Assembly (NCBI GenBank): GCA_937901895.1
Contig: CALGTD010000079.1
Span: 1-36,963, forward strand
Reading direction: 5' to 3'
DNA length: 36,963 nt
Source: an uncultured Spartobacteria bacterium
GTDB taxonomy: Bacteria > Verrucomicrobiota > Verrucomicrobiia > Chthoniobacterales > JAATET01
Of this stretch, positions 1 through 7,042 are shown in pieces; positions within the stretch are counted from its first letter, which is position 1, and each line of letters opens with the position of its first letter. A model generated the notes under the pieces. That model searched no databases. It worked only from the letters and a program-made list of their open reading frames with translations, and was not told the DNA's origin. Both the position numbers and the translations under genes were made by a program.

Positions 1-18
1 GCGCCTAGAGGCGCGATT

Positions 19-39
19 GAGGAGATAGGGGAAGAAGTG
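19..39 (+). repeat. Dispersed purine-rich repeat R1, copy a
   Basis: GAGGAGATAGGGGAAGAAGT matches the motif found at about a dozen places in the window (consensus roughly GAGGTAGGGGGAGAAGTG, either orientation). No gene or hairpin accounts for it. Confidence 0.5.
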
Positions 40-215
40 GGGGAAGGGCGGAATTACCACCGCCAAGGCCGAGAAATGCCGCACAGGGCGGCTTTATTGC
101 GCGGAGCCGTTCAGAGTAGGGGCAAGCCCCTAAAACCCCCAGATGCCCGCCGCTGACGCTTTGCCATTCTGTTGACTTCCGACGCCATACCGAGCGCGGC
201 CGAGCGCCCCTTTAC

Positions 216-228
216 CGATCGTCGATCG
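216..228. repeat. CGATCG palindrome R2, copy 1
   Basis: CGATCGTCGATCG is a 13-base palindrome around a central T. It lies about 100 bases upstream of the promoter at 326-354. The same palindrome recurs upstream of other operons at 3371, 3394, 5811 (one mismatch), 7443 and 32012. Confidence 0.6.
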
Positions 229-325
229 ATACCCGAGCGGCCGACAGCCTGGAAAAAGTTTGTTGACCCCGTGAGGCATTCCGAGGGGTTTCCACGCCAG
301 CAACATTTCAGAAACAAATCTCTTG

Positions 326-354
326 TTGTGCGACTTTCGGCCGTAGGCGATACT
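326..354 (+). promoter_or_regulatory. Repeated promoter P1, copy 1
   Basis: A -35 box TTGTGC (326-331) and a -10 box GATACT (349-354) are separated by 17 bases containing CTTTCGGCCGTAG (334-346). That spacer sequence is invariant in six promoters in this window. A box CCAGCAACATTTCAG at 297-311 is shared only with copy 5, while copies 2-4 carry a different box at this place. The invariant spacer with its CGGCCG palindrome suggests a regulator site between the two boxes. Confidence 0.7.
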
Positions 355-415
355 ATATTTAGTCAAGGAGAAACAACAACTTGACACCAACGGGAACAGC
401 CAAGGAGAACCCGAA

Positions 416-730
416 ATGACCACAGCAATTGCCAAGTTCCGCGCCTTTGCCGCCCTCCTCCAGATCGACCAAGGCAAGGCCGAGTTCGACAGCCTCCGCG
501 CTTTCTTTGAAGAAGACGCATGGAACCACCTCACCAACGAGGCCGAGGAATGCGGCCTTGAGCCCCGCAAAGTGATTGAGGGTTTCGTGTTCCTTGAGGC
601 CGCGCCCTACCTCATGAACGCGGCGGAAACCGCCGAGGAGCGGGACGAGATGGCGGCGGGCATTGCCGACCGGATCGCGGAGTTTACCGCCATGCACTTG
701 ATGCAGGTTCGCAAGGCACTTGCCGCGTGA
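416..730 (+). CDS. Small acidic hypothetical protein (104 aa)
   Basis: I do not recognise this protein. It is 104 residues, acidic and probably all-helical, without membrane segments or obvious motifs. The start at 416 follows a good ribosome site (CAAGGAGAACCCGAA); almost the same leader precedes the genes at 1391 and 3634, which supports this start. It is the first gene after promoter P1 copy 1 and is followed by a second small gene at 793. Its position at the head of a duplicated promoter module, in the predicted leading region of the plasmid, makes an early-transfer or counter-defence role possible, but that is inference only. Confidence 0.8.
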   Translation: MTTAIAKFRAFAALLQIDQGKAEFDSLRAFFEEDAWNHLTNEAEECGLEPRKVIEGFVFLEAAPYLMNAAETAEERDEMAAGIADRIAEFTAMHLMQVRKALAA

Positions 731-739
731 TCGACCACA

Positions 740-762
740 GGGGCGGCAGGAGGAGCCGCCCC
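740..762 (+). other. Hairpin with AGGAGGA loop
   Basis: GGGGCGGC and GCCGCCCC form a perfect 8-base stem around an AGGAGGA loop, just after the stop of the 104-residue gene. The same stem core and identical loop recur at 4445-4465. The loop is a perfect Shine-Dalgarno sequence with no start codon at a usable distance. It may be an RNA-processing or stabilising element between cistrons. Confidence 0.55.
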
Positions 763-792
763 GCCATTTCCTACCGAGGAGGAGAACAGGCC

Positions 793-1161
793 ATGTTCCA
801 GAGAACTATGCCCTTTCACAACGCCCCAAAGCTTTACGGGATCGCGGCCGAGATCGCCGCGCAGACGGTGCGAGGAAAGAGCCGCCGCGAGGATGACGAG
901 ACAAGCAGAGCGGTTGCCCGCTATCTCGACAGCTTGACGGCCGAGGAGATCGAGGAAGCCGCCGAGGATTTCGGCGCATGGGCTACCGTGTTTTGCCGTG
1001 GAGACGCCCGCCCCGATTGGCGTTGGCTGACGACGATTATTCTCCCCCATGTCCTGACGGCCAACGCGATCCGACGAACAGGAGAGTTTCCGCCCCCACC
1101 TGGACAACGACCCCGCCGAAAGCATTTTTCCGAGAAGATCGCCGCCCTGAACGCCGCCTAA
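793..1161 (+). CDS. Hypothetical protein (122 aa)
   Basis: This is an unrecognised 122-residue soluble protein with a helical, acidic central region (an EEIEEAAEDFGAW stretch) and a basic proline-rich tail. An upstream GTG at 727 would lengthen it, but the ATG at 793 is preceded by GAGGAGGAGAACAGGCC. That exact leader also stands before the genes at 5023 and 7697, so 793 is preferred. It is the second gene of the first operon and is followed by a stem-loop at 1170-1200 that probably ends the transcript. No function is proposed. Confidence 0.75.
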   Translation: MFQRTMPFHNAPKLYGIAAEIAAQTVRGKSRREDDETSRAVARYLDSLTAEEIEEAAEDFGAWATVFCRGDARPDWRWLTTIILPHVLTANAIRRTGEFPPPPGQRPRRKHFSEKIAALNAA

Positions 1162-1169
1162 AAGTCTAT

Positions 1170-1200
1170 CGGCCGACGGCTTCCAGTTTGTCGGCCGTTT
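1170..1200 (+). terminator. Probable terminator after first operon
   Basis: CGGCCGAC (1170-1177) and GTCGGCCG (1190-1197) form a perfect 8-base stem with a 12-base loop followed by TTT. The T run is short, so termination may be incomplete. Confidence 0.5.
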
Positions 1201-1301
1201 CCGCCGCGTCCGGACGAAGTTTTTTCAAGAAAAATTCGTGGACTAATCGAGCATTTGCGACGGCTATTCCTTCCGATTTCTAAGCGTCAACTTCTTTGTG
1301 C

Positions 1302-1330
1302 TTGCGTTACTTTCGGCCGTAGGCGACAAT
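1302..1330 (+). promoter_or_regulatory. Repeated promoter P1, copy 2
   Basis: TTGCGT (1302-1307), a 17-base spacer with CTTTCGGCCGTAG at 1310-1322, and GACAAT (1325-1330). The box AAGCGTCAACTTCTTTG at 1282-1298 is shared with copies 3 and 4. This promoter should drive the five-gene operon 1391-3350. Confidence 0.7.
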
Positions 1331-1390
1331 ATGAATAGTCAAGGAGATACAACAACTTGACATCAACGGGAACAGCCAAGGAGAACCCAA

Positions 1391-1603
1391 ATGGCATCTA
1401 TGAAGCAGCTACAGAACCATCCCCGCGTTGAATACGTCGATGATGAGCGTGGCTATGGGAACGGCGTTTTCGTTACGCTCAAGCGCGGGTGGAGCATCGA
1501 CCCGTTGCGAGACAGCCGCGTTTTTGCCGAAGACACCATCACACAGGCTATGGACTCCGTGCGTTGGCTGGCTTGCCCCTTTGAAGGCCCTTTTGAAAGC
1601 TGA
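1391..1603 (+). CDS. Small hypothetical protein (70 aa)
   Basis: This is a 70-residue unrecognised protein that opens the second small-gene operon. The start follows an AAGGAGAACCCAA ribosome site nearly identical to those before the genes at 416 and 3634. The sequence is mixed alpha/beta in character (VEYVDDERGYGNGVFVTL), with no membrane segment or cysteine cluster. Function is unknown. Confidence 0.7.
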   Translation: MASMKQLQNHPRVEYVDDERGYGNGVFVTLKRGWSIDPLRDSRVFAEDTITQAMDSVRWLACPFEGPFES

Positions 1604-1665
1604 CCGCCACGAGGGGAGCCGCGAGGGCTTCCCCGCCCCTTCCCGAGATCGCAGGAGCCGACCCC

Positions 1666-2139
1666 ATGAAGAAAGCCATTGAACGCCTGTTCCGCGAAGC
1701 CGTCAGGGTTGGGAACGACGCCACCGCCGTTCGCGTCCGCAAGGGTGAAATGGAAATCCTTGCCGACTGGACACCCGAAAGCGGTTGGTACTGGCTAGGA
1801 GCCGCCGACGACGTGATGAGCGACCTGGAGAGCGGGCATGAGGGCGGGCGCATTCGCAACGCTTTCACCGCCGAGGCCGTGGCCTTCCGCGCCGCGATGG
1901 ACTGCCCAGAACCCACCCGCGCCGATCGCAAGGCCGCGCCCCAGATGACGGCCGAGGAACAAGCCGATTTCGACGCTTGGTTGATCGACTTGAAAGCCCA
2001 GAACCGCAAGCGGGAGCGCGAGGACGCGGAACGCCGCGCCGCCATGCTTGCCGAAGGACGCGCCGCCGCAGATGCCCGCAACAACACACCGAAGCCGGAA
2101 CCCGCGAAGAAGCGCAGCGGCTACGGCTTTCCTTTCTGA
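1666..2139 (+). CDS. Hypothetical protein (157 aa)
   Basis: This is an unrecognised soluble protein of 157 residues. The N-terminal half looks folded (strands around RVRKGEMEILADWTPESGWYW), and residues about 85-140 form a highly charged helix rich in Ala, Arg and Glu that is likely coiled coil. The tail is lysine- and arginine-rich. The ATG at 1666 is preceded by GCAGGAGCCGACCCC, the GGAGCCG-type ribosome site common on this element. It is co-oriented with and close to its neighbours. Confidence 0.75.
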   Translation: MKKAIERLFREAVRVGNDATAVRVRKGEMEILADWTPESGWYWLGAADDVMSDLESGHEGGRIRNAFTAEAVAFRAAMDCPEPTRADRKAAPQMTAEEQADFDAWLIDLKAQNRKREREDAERRAAMLAEGRAAADARNNTPKPEPAKKRSGYGFPF

Positions 2140-2190
2140 CGAGTTCGAGTTGATAGGGGAGAAGGAGGCTTCCCCCGTCACTCTTCCCCC

Positions 2191-2206
2191 TTCCCCCTAC
2201 CCCTGA
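2191..2206 (-). repeat. Dispersed repeat R1, copy b
   Basis: TTCCCCCTACCCCTGA between the genes at 1666 and 2224 is the reverse orientation of the R1 motif. A second pyrimidine run directly upstream (2184-2190) extends it. Confidence 0.45.
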
Positions 2207-2223
2207 ATCGAGGAGCCGCCGAC

Positions 2224-2601
2224 ATGGCAACCACCCTTTCACTTCACTGGCACGACATACCCCACGGCATTTCTTTTTCGGCAGCACTCCCGGGAGGAGC
2301 CGACGACCAGACCATTCGCCGCCACTTCAAGGAAAGCGGCTTCAAACGCGGGCAGGCCGACCGGAGCCGATGGACAGCACAGGGCGAGGAAAAGGCCGAA
2401 GACCTGTTCCCGTGGCTTCTGACGCAGTTCGAGGTTGAGAACACAGGCAAGCCGACCGATGGCACCCTTGAAGCGCATGACAAGGCCGAGGCCGCGATCG
2501 CGAGGAGCCGCGCCGCTGACGCCGAACCGGTCCCGATGCAGGAGCCGGATATTCCGACCGCCGACGAGTTCGAGACTGGCGACCTGTTCAAGCCGTCTTG
2601 A
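2224..2601 (+). CDS. Hypothetical protein, paralogue of the next gene (125 aa)
   Basis: This 125-residue protein resembles its neighbour at 2656 over the first 70 residues. Both begin with a Leu/Trp strand (LSLHWHD against ITLTWRD). Both continue with a short strand rich in Ser and Ala, a helix (TIRRHFKESGF against AIRQAFKQAGI) and a conserved SRW. This points to a tandem duplication. The C-terminal 50 residues are acidic and look disordered. The start follows CGAGGAGCCGCCGAC. I do not recognise the domain, and neither copy has an enzyme-like motif. Confidence 0.75.
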   Translation: MATTLSLHWHDIPHGISFSAALPGGADDQTIRRHFKESGFKRGQADRSRWTAQGEEKAEDLFPWLLTQFEVENTGKPTDGTLEAHDKAEAAIARSRAADAEPVPMQEPDIPTADEFETGDLFKPS

Positions 2602-2655
2602 TCTTATCGGTAGTCAGGCCACCCCATATCAAGACACCCCTAGAGGAGAAGAACA

Positions 2656-2967
2656 ATGGCGAGAATAACCCTCACATGGCGCGACGACGACGAATCCGCC
2701 CTGTCCTTCACGACCGACCTTGCCGCCGCAGGAGCGGACGCGCAGGCGATCCGGCAGGCATTCAAGCAAGCCGGGATCAGGCGGAACGGAAGCCGATGGA
2801 TTGTTGCCGAGGAGATCGAGGAAGCGGCGCAGGCAATCAGGCAGCTTGAACGCGACGGCCACAAGATCGAGCATGACGGCGACAGTGCCATGATCCTTGA
2901 TCGTTTCGAGCGGATCGAGCGGCGCGAGGAACACAACATCAAGTTCCACGGGCGGCCGACACTATGA
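2656..2967 (+). CDS. Hypothetical protein, paralogue of the previous gene (103 aa)
   Basis: This 103-residue protein is the second member of a tandem pair with the gene at 2224, sharing the strand, helix and SRW pattern of the first 55 residues. The second half is a charged helix (EEIEEAAQAIRQLERDG) followed by a short tail. The start follows AGAGGAGAAGAACA. The stop overlaps the start of the next gene by four bases (ATGA), which indicates translational coupling. Function is unknown. Confidence 0.75.
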   Translation: MARITLTWRDDDESALSFTTDLAAAGADAQAIRQAFKQAGIRRNGSRWIVAEEIEEAAQAIRQLERDGHKIEHDGDSAMILDRFERIERREEHNIKFHGRPTL

Positions 2968-3350
2968 CCGACGCGCCCCGCTATCACAGCACGACCGACA
3001 AGGCGAACGCGATCACGAAACGCCGTCGTCATGAGATCGTAGCCGACGAGATCAGGAAGCGGCCCGAGCTGGTTGCCGCCGCCCTTGAGATCGTCGGGCG
3101 CATGGGCAATCAACCGCAGTTCGAGGAATGGCGGGAGTTACTGCAGAAGCCCCCGCACATCGTCGCCCGCGAGATCGTCAAGAGAACGGAGAACATGGAC
3201 AGGCTACGGATCGACAGCCCGTTTTTCCTCATGCGGGAACACGGATTGGACTTCACGGACGAGGCCGAACGCCGCGCCCTGTATCGCGCCGCCAAGGCCG
3301 AGGCCGAGGCCGACCAGAGCGATGTTCTCATGCCGACCCCGAGCCGTTAG
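2964..3350 (+). CDS. Hypothetical helical protein (128 aa)
   Basis: This unrecognised soluble protein of 128 residues is strongly helical and charged, with a repeated Arg/Glu pattern and no cysteines or membrane segments. It overlaps the preceding gene by ATGA and is the last gene of the second operon. The double palindrome at 3371/3394 and a strong terminator at 3421 follow. It may work with the two paralogues upstream, given the tight coupling. Confidence 0.75.
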   Translation: MTDAPRYHSTTDKANAITKRRRHEIVADEIRKRPELVAAALEIVGRMGNQPQFEEWRELLQKPPHIVAREIVKRTENMDRLRIDSPFFLMREHGLDFTDEAERRALYRAAKAEAEADQSDVLMPTPSR

Positions 3351-3370
3351 CCAGGCACAGCCTCCTTTAC

Positions 3371-3406
3371 CGATCGTCGATCGATACCCTTCCCGATCGA
3401 CGATCG
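3371..3406. repeat. CGATCG palindromes R2, copies 2 and 3
   Basis: CGATCGTCGATCG (3371-3383) is followed by its inverted-centre form CGATCGACGATCG (3394-3406). This is the only place where two copies stand side by side. They lie directly before a terminator and about 140 bases upstream of promoter P1 copy 3. Confidence 0.65.
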
Positions 3407-3420
3407 ATGACCGCCGACAG

Positions 3421-3446
3421 AACCGCCGTTCGTCGGCGGTTTTTTC
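3421..3446 (+). terminator. Intrinsic terminator of second operon
   Basis: AACCGCCG and CGGCGGTT pair around a TTCGT loop and are followed by a run of T. The same GGCGGTTTTTTC ending occurs in the terminators at 5836 and 7491, so it is part of the duplicated intergenic module. Confidence 0.85.
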
Positions 3447-3543
3447 ATGCCCGCAAGCGACGATTTGAAAAAAATTTCGTGGACATGCCGAGCGTTTCCG
3501 AGCGGCTTTCCTTCCGGTTTCCAAGCGTCAACTTCTTTGTTGT

Positions 3544-3572
3544 TGTGCGACTTTCGGCCGTAGCGCATCCTT
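3544..3572 (+). promoter_or_regulatory. Repeated promoter P1, copy 3
   Basis: TTGTGC (3544-3549), a 17-base spacer with CTTTCGGCCGTAG (3552-3564), and CATCCT (3567-3572). The -10 box is weaker than in copies 1 and 6, so an activator or an alternative conformation may be needed. AAGCGTCAACTTCTTTG lies at 3523-3539. Confidence 0.65.
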
Positions 3573-3633
3573 TAATTAGTCAAGCAAACACAACAGCTTG
3601 ATAACAACAGGGAACAGCTACGGAGAACCCGAA

Positions 3634-3900
3634 ATGAACGCACAGCGCCGCAGAGACATCGCAGAGATCATCGAGAAGATCGAGGCAATCGACAGCATCC
3701 GTTGCGAGGTCATGGAACTGATCGAGATCGCCCGCGACGAAGAGCAGGAATATCGCGACAACATGCCGGAAGCCTTTGCCTATGGCGAGAAAGGCGACCG
3801 CGCAGATGAGGTTGTTTCCTTCCTTGAGGAAGCACACACCGCGCTCGAAAACATCGACCTTTGCGAGATCACCGACGCCCTCACGAACGCCGCCGACTGA
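3634..3900 (+). CDS. Small acidic helical protein (88 aa)
   Basis: This is an 88-residue, very acidic, all-helical protein of unknown function, rich in Glu and Ile with a heptad-like pattern (IAEIIEKIEAIDSI). The frame is open back to 3598, but the ATG at 3634 has the same leader (GGAGAACCCGAA) as the gene at 416, so it is preferred. It is the first gene of the third operon. Small acidic proteins in this setting can be DNA mimics or protein inhibitors, but nothing in the sequence proves that. Confidence 0.75.
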   Translation: MNAQRRRDIAEIIEKIEAIDSIRCEVMELIEIARDEEQEYRDNMPEAFAYGEKGDRADEVVSFLEEAHTALENIDLCEITDALTNAAD

Positions 3901-3985
3901 CGGCCGATGAGGTTCCGCATCCCCCACCTTTCGAGGCCGGGGGATATGGAACGGCATCCCGTTCGCATCCAGAGGAGGAAACCCC

Positions 3986-4435
3986 ATGACCAAGACCCAG
4001 ACCCCGACTATGCCCCGCCACGGCATCAAGATCACCGACGCGGAAGCGGTAGCCGCCTACATCAACGCCGTGAACGGCAAGGCGACCACGCACACCGCCG
4101 ACCCCGCGCTTGCTTCCTACGCAGCCAGTTACGGCGAAGACATGCTTTCGAAGAAGGGCGTTGCCAAGGCCCGTCGCGTCGGAGCCGAGTTCGTTTATGT
4201 AACCCCCGCCCCCGCCGCGAAGAAGTATCGGAACGCCGCGATCTGCTCGCTGATCCGTTACCGCCGTTATGCGGAGGGCTGGCGCATCATCGACGCCGAG
4301 AAGGTTGGACGATACCCCGGCGCAGACACGGGTTACATTCTTTATCTGCCAACCGCCGAGATCGAGCGCATCAAGGTCGAGGCCGTGAAGACGGCAACCA
4401 AGGGCATCCGTTCCCTTCCGAAGAAGGCCGCTTGA
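3986..4435 (+). CDS. Hypothetical protein, paralogue of the gene at 6242 (149 aa)
   Basis: This 149-residue basic protein aligns with the product at 6242. GIKITDAEAVAAYINAVNGK matches GIPLSDRPAVAVYLKAINGR in spacing and character, and both continue with THTA/TYTA and, near the end, an EGWRIIDAEKV or AGEWRLTEAVKT segment. The two genes therefore descend from one ancestor although they sit in different operons. The start follows CCAGAGGAGGAAACCCC, a leader shared with the gene at 7043. The family is not recognised. Confidence 0.75.
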   Translation: MTKTQTPTMPRHGIKITDAEAVAAYINAVNGKATTHTADPALASYAASYGEDMLSKKGVAKARRVGAEFVYVTPAPAAKKYRNAAICSLIRYRRYAEGWRIIDAEKVGRYPGADTGYILYLPTAEIERIKVEAVKTATKGIRSLPKKAA

Positions 4436-4444
4436 GGCCCGACA

Positions 4445-4466
4445 GGGCGGCAGGAGGAGCCGCCCT
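4445..4466 (+). other. Hairpin with AGGAGGA loop, second copy
   Basis: GGGCGGC (4445-4451) and GCCGCCC (4459-4465) pair around the loop AGGAGGA and are followed by TTTCC. The stem core and loop repeat the hairpin at 740-762. It follows a stop codon by about 10 bases and could be a weak terminator or a processing site. Confidence 0.55.
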
Positions 4467-4483
4467 TTCCCCCTACCCCCTGA
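4466..4483 (-). repeat. Dispersed repeat R1, copy c
   Basis: TTTCCCCCTACCCCCTGA lies directly after the AGGAGGA hairpin. Its reverse complement matches the copy at 27164 except at one or two bases. Confidence 0.5.
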
Positions 4484-4514
4484 CAGCATCCGGCCTTGAG
4501 GAGGAGCCGCCGAT

Positions 4515-4958
4515 ATGCAGACCAGACCGACCCCACAAGAGACGAAGCGAGGCCGCACGGTTGCGACCGTGTTCCTACGGCATGTGTTCACACCGACGCC
4601 CGCGATCAGCGCGAGGATTGCCGAGATCGTCGCTTTCCTTGCCGACAAGGACTTGCCGACATGGCAGCGCGGCCGACTGGCAGATTGCCAGCGGCGGGCC
4701 GATCTGTTGGCCGAGGCCGACGCACTCGAAATCGCCGCCCCCTTTTATAGGCAGGCTTGCCGCGACCTGATCGAACAGCTTGCGGAGAGCGGCAGAACCG
4801 CCGACCGCGCCTATGCCCGCTTTGCGGCCGAGCGGATCGGGCAGGATCTTCCCGCCGAGCTACGCGCTCGATTCCGACAACTGACAGTGCAGCGGGATCG
4901 AGGAAGTAGGGGGAGAAGTGCTTTCGTCCTGGACGAGAACGCCGCCGGCGATTTGTGA
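4515..4958 (+). CDS. Hypothetical protein (147 aa)
   Basis: This unrecognised 147-residue soluble protein is arginine- and alanine-rich and mostly helical. The start follows GAGGAGCCGCCGAT. The last 25 residues are encoded partly by an R1 repeat (4898-4920), and the tail may be a later addition to the reading frame. It is the third gene of its operon, with the gene at 5023 following after 64 bases. Confidence 0.7.
   Translation: MQTRPTPQETKRGRTVATVFLRHVFTPTPAISARIAEIVAFLADKDLPTWQRGRLADCQRRADLLAEADALEIAAPFYRQACRDLIEQLAESGRTADRAYARFAAERIGQDLPAELRARFRQLTVQRDRGSRGRSAFVLDENAAGDL
4898..4920 (+). repeat. Dispersed repeat R1, copy d
   Basis: TCGAGGAAGTAGGGGGAGAA, continuing as GTG, lies inside the 3' end of the gene at 4515. 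Placement inside a coding end is also seen at 9920. Confidence 0.5.
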
Positions 4959-5022
4959 CTTGCAAGCCGCCGACAGAAAATCAGTGGAAGCCTCATGACG
5001 AGGCCGAGGAGGAGAACAGGCC

Positions 5023-5805
5023 ATGACAGCCGCAAATCTGTTGAGATACTACGAGAAGACCCCCTACGAGATCGCCGCCGAGGAGCGGGAACGCGCCGAG
5101 TTCATTGCCAAGAGCCGCAACGCTTCCAAAATCCTAGCGGGCGAGTTCGACCCCACGCCGAAGCTTGACGGCGCGAAGCCGACCAAAGGCGATTTCAGGT
5201 TGTCGCCCGCCGAGGTTTCGGAACAGGCGGAAGCTATGATCCGAGGCAAGGCCAAGGAGGCGTTCGCGGCTCTTGAGAAGGTCATGAAGTGGGCAAATAT
5301 CCCGATCCAGAAGGGCAACGGACAGGTGCATTCCCCGCGCCCAGACGTTCCGCACTTCAAGGAAACGACCGTTGCGGCGATCCAGACAGGGCCGAACAAG
5401 TTCCTCATCATCAGCATGACGAACATGCCGAGCGACCGCGTGGAAGTCATGCCGGATGGCAAGTTGCGTTATCACGGGATCAAGAAGCCGAAGGACGGCG
5501 ACGATCCAATGAACACAAGCTTTCCGATCCGAGGCGTGGAGAAGCTACCCGATGGATCGTTCCGCGCCGATCCGGCTTTCACCAACAAGGGCATGGCGTG
5601 GAAGTCCGACGACATTTCCGAGGTATCGAAAGCGATCTTGAAAGCGGCCGGAAAGCTTCCCGATCCGAACAAGCCCCGTCGCACCACGGAGCCGAAAGGG
5701 CCGAGCATGGCGGCGCAGGACGAGGCGGCAATGCGGGCGATACGGGAACGCCAACGCCAGAACCCGCAGGCGGGCAGGCAGGCCGCGAACGGGCTAGGCA
5801 TGTAG
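5023..5805 (+). CDS. Hypothetical protein (260 aa)
   Basis: This is one of the larger proteins of the small-gene region (260 residues) and is unrecognised. Residues 1-100 are charged and helical. Residues about 110-190 look like a beta-rich domain (TTVAAIQTGPNKFLIISMTN, then KLRYHGIKKPKDGDD). The C-terminal 50 residues are polar and likely disordered. There is no signal peptide or membrane segment. The start follows the GAGGAGGAGAACAGGCC leader used also at 793 and 7697. It is the last gene of the third operon, followed by an R2-like palindrome and a terminator. Confidence 0.8.
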   Translation: MTAANLLRYYEKTPYEIAAEERERAEFIAKSRNASKILAGEFDPTPKLDGAKPTKGDFRLSPAEVSEQAEAMIRGKAKEAFAALEKVMKWANIPIQKGNGQVHSPRPDVPHFKETTVAAIQTGPNKFLIISMTNMPSDRVEVMPDGKLRYHGIKKPKDGDDPMNTSFPIRGVEKLPDGSFRADPAFTNKGMAWKSDDISEVSKAILKAAGKLPDPNKPRRTTEPKGPSMAAQDEAAMRAIRERQRQNPQAGRQAANGLGM

Positions 5806-5810
5806 CCGCC

Positions 5811-5823
5811 CGATCTACGATCG
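5811..5823. repeat. CGATCG palindrome R2, divergent copy
   Basis: CGATCTACGATCG differs from the other copies at the centre. It lies directly after the stop codon at 5805 and before the terminator at 5836. Confidence 0.5.
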
Positions 5824-5835
5824 ATGATCCCGAAG

Positions 5836-5869
5836 CCGCCGATGGAACCCGTTCTGTCGGCGGTTTTTT
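5836..5869 (+). terminator. Intrinsic terminator of third operon
   Basis: CCGCCGA (5836-5842) pairs with TCGGCGG (5857-5863), with a 14-base loop and TTTTTTC following. It is closely related to the terminators at 3421 and 7491. Confidence 0.75.
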
Positions 5870-5966
5870 CATGCCCGCAAGCGATTTCTCAAACTTTTTT
5901 CAGAGCCGTTTTCGAGGCATTCCGACCCCTATTAGTTCCGGTTTCTAAGCGTCAACTTCTTTGCTG

Positions 5967-5995
5967 TTGTGTCACTTTCGGCCGTAGCGCATCCT
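5967..5995 (+). promoter_or_regulatory. Repeated promoter P1, copy 4
   Basis: TTGTGT (5967-5972), a 17-base spacer holding CTTTCGGCCGTAG (5975-5987), and CATCCT (5990-5995). AAGCGTCAACTTCTTTG lies at 5947-5963, as in copies 2 and 3. Confidence 0.65.
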
Positions 5996-6059
5996 TAAAA
6001 TACACCAACGAAAACAGAGAGTTTCGAGGTGTGGGGAAGCGCAACAAGGAGCCGCGAAG

Positions 6060-6245
6060 ATGGCAGGAAATCCATTCAGCATCACAGTTCACGCATACGA
6101 CCACCAAGGCGCGAAGCCATACAACGAGAGCGGACAGGCCGAAGCCGCATGGCTTGCCGAAATCGGCAGCACCCACCCCACCCGCGCAAGCCGCCCCGTG
6201 TTCCTGACGAAGGCCACGGAGGCACAGCGGGAGCCGCGCACATGA
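6060..6245 (+). CDS. Small hypothetical protein (61 aa)
   Basis: This is a 61-residue unrecognised protein and the first gene of the fourth operon. The start follows CAAGGAGCCGCGAAG. Its stop overlaps the start of the next gene by ATGA, so the two are probably coupled in translation. It has no membrane segment or recognisable motif. Confidence 0.65.
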   Translation: MAGNPFSITVHAYDHQGAKPYNESGQAEAAWLAEIGSTHPTRASRPVFLTKATEAQREPRT

Positions 6246-6610
6246 GCGGCGGGATCGATCTTCTACAGAGAGCGGGAGGCATCCCGCTTTCCGACCGCCC
6301 CGCCGTCGCCGTCTATCTCAAGGCGATCAACGGGAGATCGAAGACCTACACCGCCAACGCCGAGCGCGTCGAGAAGATCGCCGCCAAGGCCACCGCGGAC
6401 CTTGCCCAGATCGGCCGGAATCCAGAGGGCGCGGAAGTCGAACACCGCACCGCAGGCCCCCGCTACGACCGCCAGAAAAGCATGTGGGGAACGCGCATCC
6501 ATCTCCGGTTCGAGGCCGGGGAATGGAGACTGACAGAGGCCGTCAAAACCCCCGTGTGGGGTTGGCTCAAGGCGAAAACCGAGATCACGCCCGCAGGGCA
6601 GATTCATTGA
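6242..6610 (+). CDS. Hypothetical protein, paralogue of the gene at 3986 (122 aa)
   Basis: This 122-residue basic protein shares the N-terminal pattern GIPLSDRPAVAVYLKAINGR and a C-terminal GEWRLTEAVKT region with the 149-residue product at 3986. It starts at the ATG that overlaps the preceding stop by four bases. Longer frames further upstream have no supporting ribosome site. The duplication across operons indicates that the small-gene region grew by copying and shuffling. Function is unknown. Confidence 0.75.
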   Translation: MSGGIDLLQRAGGIPLSDRPAVAVYLKAINGRSKTYTANAERVEKIAAKATADLAQIGRNPEGAEVEHRTAGPRYDRQKSMWGTRIHLRFEAGEWRLTEAVKTPVWGWLKAKTEITPAGQIH

Positions 6611-6627
6611 GAAGACAGGGAGAGAGC

Positions 6628-6966
6628 ATGAGGAAGACCCCCACGAAAGCGCAGATCGCCGCGCACCTGGCAGACGCCAGACAGACCAGTTTCCTAGCTA
6701 TCGAGCGGCCCGAGGATTGGAGCCGGATCGAGGCGAGATATGCCGCCGAGGATATTGCCCGCAGACTGGACGCTTTCACGCTTGGAAAGCTGATCGCGCT
6801 GACGATCCAGAAGGAAGATCGGGCCAGAGCCGAGGAGATCACGCACCCCATCCTTGCCATGCCGAACCTAAGTCGAGAACGGATAGGCTTTCACCCCATG
6901 AGGCACAACGTCGTTTCGAACATCGCCGGAACCCTGTTCGACCCGCGCCGCTACCGCCGCCCGTGA
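6628..6966 (+). CDS. Hypothetical protein (112 aa)
   Basis: This unrecognised, basic, mostly helical protein has 112 residues. The ATG at 6628 follows ACAGGGAGAGAGC. The preceding gene ends 17 bases earlier. The sequence has alternating charged helices (EDWSRIEARYAAEDIARRL) and no cysteine or membrane segment. Confidence 0.7.
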   Translation: MRKTPTKAQIAAHLADARQTSFLAIERPEDWSRIEARYAAEDIARRLDAFTLGKLIALTIQKEDRARAEEITHPILAMPNLSRERIGFHPMRHNVVSNIAGTLFDPRRYRRP

Positions 6967-6976
6967 TGCTTCATTC

Positions 6977-7004
6977 TATCCGGCCGAGATCGAGCGGCCG
7001 GATA
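6977..7004 (+). other. Inter-cistronic hairpin
   Basis: TATCCGGCCG (6977-6986) and CGGCCGGATA (6995-7004) form a perfect 10-base stem with an 8-base loop between the genes at 6628 and 7043. No T run follows, so it is more likely an mRNA-stabilising or processing element than a terminator. The stretch before 3986 has a weaker related structure. Confidence 0.6.
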
Positions 7005-7042
7005 TTGGGAGGCATCCCGACAAGAACCCAGAGGAGGAACCC

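Larger units (their letters stand above)
1..415. other. Gene-free left end and upstream region of first operon
   Basis: No credible coding region is seen here. The stretch holds, in order, a purine-rich dispersed repeat (19-39), a small GC hairpin (AGGGG/CCCCT, 118-131), a CGATCG palindrome (216-228) and the first copy of the repeated promoter module ending at the 104-residue gene at 416. Reading frames on the minus strand across it overlap the real gene at 416 and look like GC-driven shadows. Confidence 0.6.
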
